DNA of 64,000 bases, taken from contig DAIDKF010000005.1 of the NCBI GenBank assembly GCA_027450185.1, positions 62,304 through 126,303 of the forward strand. Direction: 5' to 3'. Of this stretch, positions 11,500 to 18,233 are shown piece after piece. The notes under the pieces are model-generated. The model was not told the origin of the DNA, ran no database searches, and worked only from the letters and a program-made list of their open reading frames with translations. Positions within the stretch are counted from its first letter, which is position 1. Every line of letters starts with the position of its first letter. A program made the translations under genes and the position numbers. Origin of the DNA: Granulicella sp. Its GTDB lineage: Bacteria; Acidobacteriota; Terriglobia; Terriglobales; Acidobacteriaceae.

Positions 11500-12339
11500 C
11501 TACAGGTTCAACTTCTTGAAGATGCGCTCGGGGATAGCGCGAATCACGGCCATGATGATGCGCCAGATGCCCGGCACATAGACCACATCCGGGCCGGCCG
11601 CTTTTTCGTTTCTGCTTTTCTTTCCATCGATCACCTTGATGAGCGTTGCAGCGACGTCCTCGACGTCCGCGAACTTTGCGCTGCCCTTCATGTTCTCGGT
11701 CATCGCAGTGCGCACCGGGCCGGGTTTGATGGTCATCACTCGCACGCCTTCGCGGTCGATGCGATTGCGCAGGCCGTCGACGAACGCTGTAAGCCCGGCC
11801 TTCGAGCTGCCGTACACGTAGTTTGATTTGCGTCCGCGCTCGCCAGCCACCGACGACAGCACGGCCAGCGTTCCGGCGTGGCGCTGTGTCATATAGTTTG
11901 CCAGCCACGTAAGCAGGCTTACCGGAGCGGTGAAATTGGTATGCAGAATCTGGTTGGCAGCAGCGAAGTTGCGCTCGGCCTGTTGCTGGTCGCCCAGCAC
12001 GCCAAGCGCGAAGAACGCGACGTCGAGGCCGCCCAGCGCATTGATGGCGTGTGCCAGCATCTCAGTATGCGCTGCGGTGTCGTCGAGGTTCGTAACCACA
12101 GTGTCCACCTGCGAAGCGCCGCGCGTGTGCGCGTCGGCGGCCACTGCCGCTAGGCGGTCGGCGTTGCGCGCGACCAGGTACAGACTGTCGCCGCGCGCGG
12201 ACCACAGGCGAATGCACGCCTCCGCAATGCCAGAGGTTGCGCCCAGCACGAGGATGCGTTTCGGTGCATGCTGCCCCGCACCTGGAGTGCGTTCGGTGCG
12301 CAGAGCGAGCGGCTGCTCAGGGTTCGGTGCCGTACTCAT
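11500..12339 (-). CDS. SDR oxidoreductase, DprE2-like
   Basis: Short-chain dehydrogenase of 279 residues. NAD(P) is bound at LVLGATSGIAEA near residue 32; catalytic Ser is in VLSSVAGERGRKS, and Tyr and Lys are in YVYGSSKAG. A C-terminal hydrophobic, basic segment (IWRIIMAVIRAIPERIFKKL) suggests membrane contact, as in DprE2-type enzymes that reduce the keto-sugar on a polyprenyl phosphate. The start overlaps the stop of the DprE1-like gene (ATGA) and has GGAGGTGG just upstream, so the two are translationally coupled. This pairing is the main reason for the DprE2 analogy; the true substrate is unknown. Confidence 0.82.
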   Translation of the reverse strand: MSTAPNPEQPLALRTERTPGAGQHAPKRILVLGATSGIAEACIRLWSARGDSLYLVARNADRLAAVAADAHTRGASQVDTVVTNLDDTAAHTEMLAHAINALGGLDVAFFALGVLGDQQQAERNFAAANQILHTNFTAPVSLLTWLANYMTQRHAGTLAVLSSVAGERGRKSNYVYGSSKAGLTAFVDGLRNRIDREGVRVMTIKPGPVRTAMTENMKGSAKFADVEDVAATLIKVIDGKKSRNEKAAGPDVVYVPGIWRIIMAVIRAIPERIFKKLNL

Positions 12340-13739
12340 CGGCCACCTCCGCGAACGCCAAGCTGGCCACCCACCACTCGCTCCCAGAAGCCCGAGGTCA
12401 ACGCCGGATCCTTGTAGCGCGCAAAGCGCTCCCACTGCGGGTAGAAGGCCTGAAACTGTGTGCTGGTCATGCGTGCGTCCTTGGCCGGATACAGACGTCC
12501 GCCAAACTCGTGCGTCATTTCGGCAAGGCGATCGAAGAGCGCAAAGCTCTTCTCGGGCTTGATCGGAAAATCGAGCGCCAGCGTAATGCCGGGCTTCGGA
12601 AAGCTCATCATGCCTGGCGATGGAACATCGCCAAACGCCTTGAGCACCGCGAGAAAACTCGCCAGGCCGGACTTTGCAACGGCTTGCAGAATGGCCACCG
12701 TGCCCTCGCGCGCGTGCTCCCACGGAATCGCATATTGAAATTGCAGCAGGCCGCGCTTGCCGTACATCTTGTTCCACTTCAGCACGGCGTCGAGCGGATA
12801 GAAAAACGGCTCGTAGTCCGGCTGCGTGCTCACGCGTTTCTTCATCTGCTTATTGAAGAAGAGTGCGTTGAAGGCTCCCACGGTGAACCCGTTGAGCGCA
12901 AAGCCTGGCAGCTCCATCGGAAAAACAAGCTTTGGTTTCGGCGAAGGCTTCAGCGGCGCTGGCGCCTGCGAGTGATCGCCCTGCATGAAGATGCCCCGGC
13001 AGAAATTTTTGCCCGTCGAGGTTACATCGACCCAGCTCACGGTGTACTCGTTGTGCTCGGCCTGCCGCGTCAGTTCGAGAAACTCTTCGATGCCGTGGAA
13101 CTGAATTCCCTGGTAGTCGATCTTGCGGCTGACGATCGGTTTGAGCCGCAACTGCGCCCACGTGATCACTCCCGTCAGTCCCAGCCCGCCGATGCTGGCG
13201 GCATAATAATCCGAGTTCTCAAGAGGTGTGCAGAAGAGGCGGCGGCCATCGGAGCGGACCAGTTCGAACTGCGTCACGTGGCACCCGAAGGTACCGGCGT
13301 GGTGGTGGTTCTTGCCGTGGATGTCGTTGGCGATAGCGCCGCCCAGCGTGACGTATTTGGTGCCCGGCGTGACGGGAAGGAAGTAGCCCCGCGGTACGGC
13401 GAAGTCGAGGATCTGCGCCAGCGTAATGCCGGCCTCGGCGGTCAGCAGGCCGGTGGCTGCATCGAAGGCCAGCAGGCGGTTCATCTGCGTCGTATCCAGC
13501 AGCGTCCCGTCCTTGAGCAGGCAGACGTCGCCGTAGCTGCGGCCCATGCCCACGGCCAGCGCGCCGTGATGCACGCCGTCGATGGCGCGCGGAAAATCTC
13601 CCTGCCAGTGCAGGTGTTTCAGCTCCGCCTGGTACACGGGATAGCGGCCCCACGATTCGAAGGGCGGTGGTCCGGCAGCCTTGTCGGCATCTGTGCCCGG
13701 CTGCTGTGGATTGAAGTCAAGCTCTGCGGAGGAGGGCAT
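12336..13739 (-). CDS. FAD-binding oxidoreductase, DprE1-like
   Basis: FAD-dependent oxidase of the vanillyl-alcohol-oxidase fold, 467 residues. The FAD site is visible: AVGMGRSYGD near residue 63, then VTPGTKYVTLGGAIANDIHGKNHH near 121-145. The C-terminal part has FQYAIPWE and FQAFYPQWERF, as in DprE1, which oxidises the ribose of decaprenylphosphoryl-ribose to the 2-keto form. The neighbour to the left (overlapping ATGA) would supply the reductase for a DprE1/DprE2-style epimerisation. Homology to DprE1-like FAD oxidases is clear; a polyprenyl-pentose substrate here is inference. Confidence 0.82.
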   Translation of the reverse strand: MPSSAELDFNPQQPGTDADKAAGPPPFESWGRYPVYQAELKHLHWQGDFPRAIDGVHHGALAVGMGRSYGDVCLLKDGTLLDTTQMNRLLAFDAATGLLTAEAGITLAQILDFAVPRGYFLPVTPGTKYVTLGGAIANDIHGKNHHHAGTFGCHVTQFELVRSDGRRLFCTPLENSDYYAASIGGLGLTGVITWAQLRLKPIVSRKIDYQGIQFHGIEEFLELTRQAEHNEYTVSWVDVTSTGKNFCRGIFMQGDHSQAPAPLKPSPKPKLVFPMELPGFALNGFTVGAFNALFFNKQMKKRVSTQPDYEPFFYPLDAVLKWNKMYGKRGLLQFQYAIPWEHAREGTVAILQAVAKSGLASFLAVLKAFGDVPSPGMMSFPKPGITLALDFPIKPEKSFALFDRLAEMTHEFGGRLYPAKDARMTSTQFQAFYPQWERFARYKDPALTSGFWERVVGGQLGVRGGGR

Positions 13740-13785
13740 ACATCTAGGATAGCCGATGCCCCGCCCTCATCTCGCAGAAACGTGA

Positions 13786-14547
13786 TCAGTGGCCGTCGGG
13801 CCGAGCGGTATTCAGTGTCTGAAAGACGCTGTCGAAGTTCCCGCTCTCGGCGGCAAAGCGAAGCCCGCGCACCCTCTCCACGCAGATCTCCTGCGGCGTG
13901 GGCTGCGTCTTCAGCAACTCCATCGTCTCCGCAAGATAGTCCTTCAAGGGCATCGCGCGCGGATCCTCGGCGCCATCCATCAGATCCGTCTGCACATAGG
14001 GCGGAATCAGTTCCAGAACTTCGGTGGAGGTCTTCCGTAGCTGGTGCCGCAGCGAGATCGTGTAGGAGTGGATGGCAGCTTTCGTTGCGTCGTAGGTGGG
14101 CGTTTGAGCCAGCGGAACAAACGCCAGTCCGGAGGTCACGTTGATGATCGTCGAATGGGTCTGCTTACGCAGCAACGGCAGCAGTGCTGCCGTCAGGCGG
14201 ATGGGGCCGAGCAGGTTCGTGCTGACGATGGCTTCGGCGTCGGCAAGGTCGTGCTGCTGCGCAAGAAGATCTTCAGGCCGCATGATGCCGGCGTTGTTGA
14301 TCAGCACGTTGAGGGTGGGAAACTCCGAGGCCACGCGGGTGGCAAAGGAGCGAATGGCCATCCGGTCTTCGATGTCCAGCGTGAGGAACTTCATACCGGG
14401 GTTGGCGGCAACGGTCGCCTCCAACGCGGCCTTGCGGCGACCGGCGATGATGACCTGATTGCCCAATGCATGCAGCGCTTCTGCAAGGCCGCGGCCGATG
14501 CCCGAGCCGCCGCCAGTGATGAGAATGGTGTTACCCGTGATGTTCAT
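13786..14547 (-). CDS. SDR family oxidoreductase (DltE-like)
   Basis: Classical short-chain dehydrogenase, 253 residues. The NAD(P) motif TGGGSGIG is at residues 10-17, NNAG near 85, Ser in NVTSGLAF and the catalytic pair in YDATKAAIHSY near 150. ATG 14547 puts the cofactor motif at the usual distance; the frame is open upstream to 14661 but that stretch overlaps the preceding gene. Nearest familiar relatives are DltE/YciK-type SDRs of unclear substrate. It lies 70 bases after the deacetylase gene and 46 before the DprE1-like gene, consistent with one operon. Confidence 0.88.
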   Translation of the reverse strand: MNITGNTILITGGGSGIGRGLAEALHALGNQVIIAGRRKAALEATVAANPGMKFLTLDIEDRMAIRSFATRVASEFPTLNVLINNAGIMRPEDLLAQQHDLADAEAIVSTNLLGPIRLTAALLPLLRKQTHSTIINVTSGLAFVPLAQTPTYDATKAAIHSYTISLRHQLRKTSTEVLELIPPYVQTDLMDGAEDPRAMPLKDYLAETMELLKTQPTPQEICVERVRGLRFAAESGNFDSVFQTLNTARPDGH

Positions 14548-14617
14548 GGATATTGGACGCGCCGGAGCATGCGCAAGGCTCCGGCTTTTCGTGAGCCTAT
14601 CCCAATACCGCACAGCT

Positions 14618-15595
14618 TCATCGGCACATGCGGTTGAGTTCCGCTTCGGGCTCTGTCGCATCCGGTGTATTCACCTTGTGAGCGCTTGCGGTGAGTTCCA
14701 TCAGTAGCCCGCCTCCGGGGTAGGCGATCTTCGGATCGATGCTGTAGGCGGGGTCGGACTCGGCCTGCGCCAGCGTGACGAACTGGAAGCCGCGTCGTCG
14801 CAACAGCGCGATCAGGTCGGGCAGCATCCTTGCGTCGAACGCTCCTACGTGCAGCAGCAGCACGTAGGGAATGTCGCGGCCATAGAGCCGCTGCGAGAGC
14901 GTGCGCGAGTAGGTGATGTACTCGTCGGCAGTGGCCAGATAGCTGTCGTGGAGAGAGGCGATTGCCGTCTCATCATCGCGGATGGCGCAGCGCGCGTACG
15001 CGTCGTTCCACATGTAGTCGCCGAAGTCCAGCGTGACCTCGGCAATCTTATAGTGATGGGCGAAGAGGTAGTTGCGCACCGCTTCTCGCTTGTCGAGCGT
15101 GTTGCCCTCTTCGAGGTAAGGGTAGCGGAACCAGTGCCAGTCGCCGTGCGGATCGACCTTCTTGAGCAGCGGCTCGTTCTCGGCGATGTTGGCGATGTAC
15201 TTTTTCGCGGATGCGGTGTCGAGCGCTGGGTGCGACCATGTGTGGCTGCCCAGCGCGTTGCCGGAGGCGATCCACTCCTGGAGAAGCTCGGCCTGGTAGG
15301 GATACTCCGCCACGCGGAAGCCGTTGACGAAGCCGTAGACCGGCGGAAGTTGTTCGGCCTTCAGCGTCTTGAGAATGGAGCGGATGGGCTCGGGGCGAAA
15401 CTCGCCCGGCGGCAGTGGGCCGTGCGCGGGCAGGTCGTCGAAGGTGATGGCGACTTGCAGTGGAGACGGCTGCGGGGCCGGCCCGGTGCTCTGCGCCGCC
15501 AGCGGGGAGTGGACGCAGAGGATCAGCACTGCGAGAGCTGGGAGGATCGTTGGGCGGGACGCCGGGAGGGGTACTGCCGGACGAGCAAATTTCAT
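14618..15595 (-). CDS. Secreted polysaccharide deacetylase (NodB/CE4 family)
   Basis: Predicted exported N-deacetylase acting on cell-wall or extracellular polysaccharide. The 325-residue protein has a signal peptide (LPALAVLILCVHSPLAAQ). CE4 motifs are in order: TFDD near residue 51 (catalytic base and metal Asp), SHTWSH near 116 (two metal His), WFRYPYLEEG near 153, and a late LLHVGAFDA. First gene of a four-gene leftward operon with two SDRs and a DprE1-like oxidase, suggesting envelope glycan modification. No Shine-Dalgarno is seen; a TACACT box six bases upstream suggests a leaderless message. Confidence 0.92.
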   Translation of the reverse strand: MKFARPAVPLPASRPTILPALAVLILCVHSPLAAQSTGPAPQPSPLQVAITFDDLPAHGPLPPGEFRPEPIRSILKTLKAEQLPPVYGFVNGFRVAEYPYQAELLQEWIASGNALGSHTWSHPALDTASAKKYIANIAENEPLLKKVDPHGDWHWFRYPYLEEGNTLDKREAVRNYLFAHHYKIAEVTLDFGDYMWNDAYARCAIRDDETAIASLHDSYLATADEYITYSRTLSQRLYGRDIPYVLLLHVGAFDARMLPDLIALLRRRGFQFVTLAQAESDPAYSIDPKIAYPGGGLLMELTASAHKVNTPDATEPEAELNRMCR

Positions 15596-15601
15596 GGAGA
15601 C

Positions 15602-15607
15602 AGTGTA
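15602..15607 (-). promoter_or_regulatory. TACACT -10-like box before deacetylase
   Basis: TACACT on the minus strand ends six bases before ATG 15595; no recognisable -35 upstream. Confidence 0.45.
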
Positions 15608-15691
15608 GCGTCCAGCGGAGCGTGGACGTGCATCGCAAAACCGTGTTGAGAGTGTCGTTTTGCAACCCAGAATTGCGTTGAGAGGTACACG

Positions 15692-15736
15692 AAAAACACA
15701 AGAGACGCGGCATTTCGCCGCGTCTCTTGTGTTTTT
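15692..15736 (-). terminator. Intrinsic terminator of rpmI-rplT
   Basis: Perfect 19-bp arms (15692-15710 with 15718-15736). The GC stem is bordered by A5 on one side and T5 on the other, so the minus-strand transcript ends in a U-run. Twelve bases past the rplT stop. Confidence 0.92.
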
Positions 15737-15747
15737 GCGGAGGTTAT

Positions 15748-16131
15748 TTACGCGGTCGCGCGGGCCTTCTTGGCGGCTTCGAGTGCGCTCTTGGCCGAGA
15801 CGGTGAGCGCAGCGAAACCGGCGGCGTCGTTGGCGGCGATGTCGGAGAGGATCTTGCGATCAAGGCCGATGCCCGCCTTCTTGAGGCCGTTGATGAAGGT
15901 GGAGTAGCTCATTCCATTGAGCTTACAGGCGGCGTTGATGCGCACGATCCAGAGCGAACGGAACTGGCGCTTTTTCTGCTTGCGGCCGATGTAGGCAAAC
16001 TTGAGTCCGCGCTCGACGGCCTCCTGGGCTGCCTGGTAAAGCTTTGATTTGGTGAGGAAATAGCCGCTGGCGCGCTTGAGAATCTTCTTGCGGCGATCGT
16101 TGCGTTTGGTACTCCGTTTGACACGGGGCAT
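15748..16131 (-). CDS. rplT: 50S ribosomal protein L20
   Basis: Large-subunit assembly protein binding 23S rRNA; in other bacteria it also represses its own operon. The 127 residues include the hallmark N-terminus [18 protein letters not shown], then [23 protein letters not shown] and the globular domain [20 protein letters not shown] is seven bases before the ATG. Partnered with rpmI upstream, but separated by an unusually long 197-base spacer. infC, the usual first gene of this operon, is not adjacent. Confidence 0.99.
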   Translation of the reverse strand: MPRVKRSTKRNDRRKKILKRASGYFLTKSKLYQAAQEAVERGLKFAYIGRKQKKRQFRSLWIVRINAACKLNGMSYSTFINGLKKAGIGLDRKILSDIAANDAAGFAALTVSAKSALEAAKKARATA

Positions 16132-16328
16132 GGTCTAACTCCTTTTGCGTGTATCGGTTAAGCGGCTGGAGGTAAGGTGGGCCTCTTCACTCGCTGGCTG
16201 TTTCGAATCTCAGTGGATTTACTGTGTAAATCCAGGGGCCTGTACGCTTTGCGGCCCATCGCAATTCTTCCAATTTGGGGTTGAAAGGCTTATGGCTCGA
16301 CTCGAATAACTTGCTTGTTGTCTACGGT
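16132..16328 (-). other. Long rpmI-rplT spacer with hairpin
   Basis: 197 bases with no gene between rpmI and rplT. It holds a 9-bp perfect stem with a 3-base loop (16214-16222 with 16226-16234) and a weaker 5-bp GGGCC/GGCCC pairing nearby. This could be an attenuator or a structured L20 leader. A tRNA-like TTCGAATC at 16203-16210 has no matching stems. Confidence 0.5.
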
Positions 16329-16526
16329 TTAGGCGTAGGGCAACATGCGTGCGACCTTCGGGGTATCCTGCGTCGAAACCAACACGATGCGGCCCAGTTT
16401 GGACTTGGTCTGATTGGATTTCGAGGTAAGGATGTGGCGCATCTTCGTCTGACCGCGCTTGAACTTACCGGAGGCGGTCTTCTTGAAGCGCTTGGCTGCG
16501 CCCGAGTGGGTTTTTAGCTTTGGCAT
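16329..16526 (-). CDS. rpmI: 50S ribosomal protein L35
   Basis: Small basic large-subunit protein of 65 residues. The family pattern is unmistakable: [23 protein letters not shown], then [16 protein letters not shown] and a late [16 protein letters not shown] lies eight bases before ATG. First ribosomal gene of the leftward rpmI-rplT pair. The HAD phosphatase gene lies upstream, so the pair probably has its own promoter in 16527-16665. Confidence 0.98.
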   Translation of the reverse strand: MPKLKTHSGAAKRFKKTASGKFKRGQTKMRHILTSKSNQTKSKLGRIVLVSTQDTPKVARMLPYA

Positions 16527-16665
16527 GGTGATTCCTGATGGAAGCGTGCTATTTGGACAACGTCATTCAGAATAGCATGTTTTCCGGGAAATGCGTGATT
16601 TTGGTGTCGGTCTCAACGCAATATTGGGCTGCAATTCGACACTCTCAGCACGATTCTCGGCTGCG

Positions 16666-17280
16666 CTAGCGCGAAATTGCCGCTGTGGAGCGTTCGTGCG
16701 GCTGGGCGATGCGAACCGAGGCCATGCCGGCGGCGGTGGCGGACTGGATGCCGATGTCGGCGTCCTCGAAGACGAGGCAGTGTTGAGGGGCGACGCCGAG
16801 ACGGGAGGCGGCGAGGAGGTAGGGGTCAGGGGCAGGCTTGGAGTGCTGATAATCGCCGGCGCAGACCAGGGTGTCGAAGAGGGGGAGGAGATCGAGGGCT
16901 TCGAGGGAGCGGACGACGGACTCGCGGGTGCTGCCGGAGACGACGGCGAGGGGGATGTTGCCGTGCTGAAGGTGAATCTGCTCGAGGATCTCGGGGACGG
17001 GCTGAATCTCGTGGAGTCGCTCGTAGTAGAGGCTCTCCTTGCGGTGGGCGAACTCGTCGAGGGGGATGGAGAGGCCATCACGGCGGTTGAGTTCGGCGAC
17101 GATGGCGTCGACGGGGCGACCGCCCCAGGCATAGAAGAGCTCCTCGGTGAAGGAGGTGCAGCCGTACTCCTTGAGGGCCTGGGTCCAGGCGATGAAGTGG
17201 ATGGGCATGGAGTCGGCGATGGTGCCGTCGCAATCGAAGAGGTAGGCCTTGAAGTCGCCTTCAGGGAGGGTAAGGGTCAT
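16666..17280 (-). CDS. HAD-superfamily sugar phosphatase / beta-phosphoglucomutase-like
   Basis: Cytoplasmic HAD-IA phosphohydrolase of 204 residues. Motif I is LFDCDGTIADS (nucleophile Asp near residue 16), motif II VVSGSTRES, motif III Lys in HSKPAPDPYLLAA and motif IV VFEDADIGIQSA. The helical cap after motif I is the type found in YqaB fructose-1-phosphatase and beta-phosphoglucomutase relatives; substrate is not decided by sequence alone. No Shine-Dalgarno; TAAACT sits six bases upstream of the ATG. Confidence 0.88.
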   Translation of the reverse strand: MTLTLPEGDFKAYLFDCDGTIADSMPIHFIAWTQALKEYGCTSFTEELFYAWGGRPVDAIVAELNRRDGLSIPLDEFAHRKESLYYERLHEIQPVPEILEQIHLQHGNIPLAVVSGSTRESVVRSLEALDLLPLFDTLVCAGDYQHSKPAPDPYLLAASRLGVAPQHCLVFEDADIGIQSATAAGMASVRIAQPHERSTAAISR

Positions 17281-17286
17281 GGGTCC

Positions 17287-17292
17287 AGTTTA
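17287..17292 (-). promoter_or_regulatory. TAAACT -10-like box before HAD gene
   Basis: TAAACT on the minus strand, exactly six bases before ATG 17280, in a region otherwise rich in G and C. Confidence 0.45.
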
Positions 17293-17365
17293 CCTGGTGG
17301 GGGATGGGCCCCCTCATCCTGCTCGGGACGGTGGGATTGCCATGAGCGCGGTGCAGGGTGGCGGG

Positions 17366-17389
17366 CGAGATGACGATAACTTCATCTCG
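17366..17389. promoter_or_regulatory. Dyad upstream of small Ser/Ala-rich gene
   Basis: CGAGATGA, eight-base spacer, TCATCTCG: a perfect 8-bp inverted repeat 55 bases before the small gene. Position suits an operator or a leader hairpin. Confidence 0.35.
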
Positions 17390-17443
17390 TCAGGGCTGAA
17401 CAGATCGCAGCGTGGGCCGATAACCCTTGTGGAGGTAATTCCA

Positions 17444-17659
17444 ATGAATTTGCAAGCTATCAATACCGCTGCCCACACCGCCATGCTGGCCGAGATGCAG
17501 AAGGCTGCTCCGGCAGCCCCGGCATCGTCTTCGTCGTCCACATCGTCTTCAGCCTCGGCTTCAACTCCCACGGATACGGTTTCGCTAAGCCATAGGGCAA
17601 CAGCGGGAACGGCGGCAACGGCGAGCGTTGATGTGGATCACGATGGGGATTCGCACTAA
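17444..17659 (+). CDS. Small Ser/Ala-rich hypothetical protein
   Basis: Unrecognised 71-residue protein. Residues 1-25 form a likely amphipathic helix (MNLQAINTAAHTAMLAEMQ). The middle is a run of Ser, Ala and Thr, and the end is acidic (VDVDHDGDSH). No signal peptide or membrane segment. Evidence for a real gene is the GGAGGT seven bases before ATG and an 8-bp dyad upstream. The composition resembles short motility or secretion-associated proteins, but no function can be assigned. Confidence 0.6.
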   Translation: MNLQAINTAAHTAMLAEMQKAAPAAPASSSSSTSSSASASTPTDTVSLSHRATAGTAATASVDVDHDGDSH

Positions 17660-17719
17660 ACGGCTGGGTGCGCTTACTCTCATCGTGTCCGAGGGCAAGA
17701 GGGGGGTGAGCGCCGGTGG

Positions 17720-17767
17720 CTCGGCCTCAGAGTGCCGACGAACCTCTGTCTTTCTGTGGAGGCCGAG
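17720..17767. terminator. Inverted repeat between convergent genes
   Basis: CTCGGCCTC and GAGGCCGAG, perfect 9-bp arms around a 30-base loop, in the 155-base gap between the small gene and the glutaredoxin gene. No T-run, so the role as terminator is tentative. Confidence 0.35.
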
Positions 17768-17814
17768 GCTCAGGACCCGTTCGGCGGGATGCGAGGAGGC
17801 GTACAGGCCTCGCT

Positions 17815-18057
17815 CTAATGCCGGGAGGCCAGGGCACGGAGGAATTGGGCGCTATCCATGTGGTACTTGAAGGCCTTGCGGCCGTTGATGAAGACTACGG
17901 GAACCTCGTCGTTGTACCTCTGGCGGAGCTCCGGGTCGGTGTCGATGTCGATGACGCTCCAGCGGAAGGCGGCTTCGCTCTCCAGATGCGCGAGGGTGTC
18001 CTTGACGACGTCGCAGAGGTGGCACCCGACCCGGGAGTAGACGATGACTTCATGCAT
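17815..18057 (-). CDS. Glutaredoxin-like protein (thioredoxin fold)
   Basis: 80-residue thioredoxin-fold protein of the glutaredoxin-like DUF836 type, probably a cytoplasmic thiol-disulfide reductant. Active-site motif is SRVGCHLCDVVK at residues 8-19 (CxxC). The fold's cis-Pro is in NDEVPVVFINGRK near residue 53. ATG 18057 is chosen because the usual beta strand (HEVIVYS) begins at once; the open frame upstream to 18156 encodes unrelated low-complexity sequence. A TACAAT box lies six bases before the start and no Shine-Dalgarno is present. Confidence 0.88.
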   Translation of the reverse strand: MHEVIVYSRVGCHLCDVVKDTLAHLESEAAFRWSVIDIDTDPELRQRYNDEVPVVFINGRKAFKYHMDSAQFLRALASRH

Positions 18058-18063
18058 AGCAAG

Positions 18064-18069
18064 ATTGTA
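18064..18069 (-). promoter_or_regulatory. TACAAT -10-like box before glutaredoxin gene
   Basis: Near-consensus -10 hexamer (minus strand) ending six bases before ATG 18057, implying transcription starts at the initiation codon. Confidence 0.5.
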
Positions 18070-18074
18070 ACGAG

Positions 18075-18113
18075 GGGCCGGGTGTGGGTGCGGCCGGAAC
18101 CCACACCCGGCCC
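18075..18113. terminator. GC hairpin downstream of EF-G-like gene
   Basis: Perfect 15-bp arms (18075-18089 with 18099-18113) around a nine-base loop, GC-rich, no T-run. First of two hairpins in the 176 bases after the EF-G-like stop. Confidence 0.5.
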
Positions 18114-18130
18114 ATGAAGCCGAAGCCGTT

Positions 18131-18164
18131 ATGAATGCATGACGATGAGCCATCATGCATTCAT
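18131..18164. repeat. Second inverted repeat, ATGAATGCATGA arms
   Basis: 12-bp perfect arms (18131-18142 with 18153-18164) around ten bases. It is AT-richer than the neighbouring hairpin and contains the self-palindrome ATGCAT twice. Could be an operator for the glutaredoxin gene or part of a tandem terminator. Confidence 0.45.
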
Positions 18165-18233
18165 GGCGACGCCGTCATGCGTGGAGCGCTCGGCGGGTGA
18201 GCCTGGCACCCGGATGGTGGGGGCGAGCGTGGG

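Noticed and set aside
16201-16234. Possible tRNA T-loop (TTCGAATC) in the rpmI-rplT spacer
   Set aside because: The flanking bases do not form a T-stem and no acceptor or anticodon arms can be drawn.
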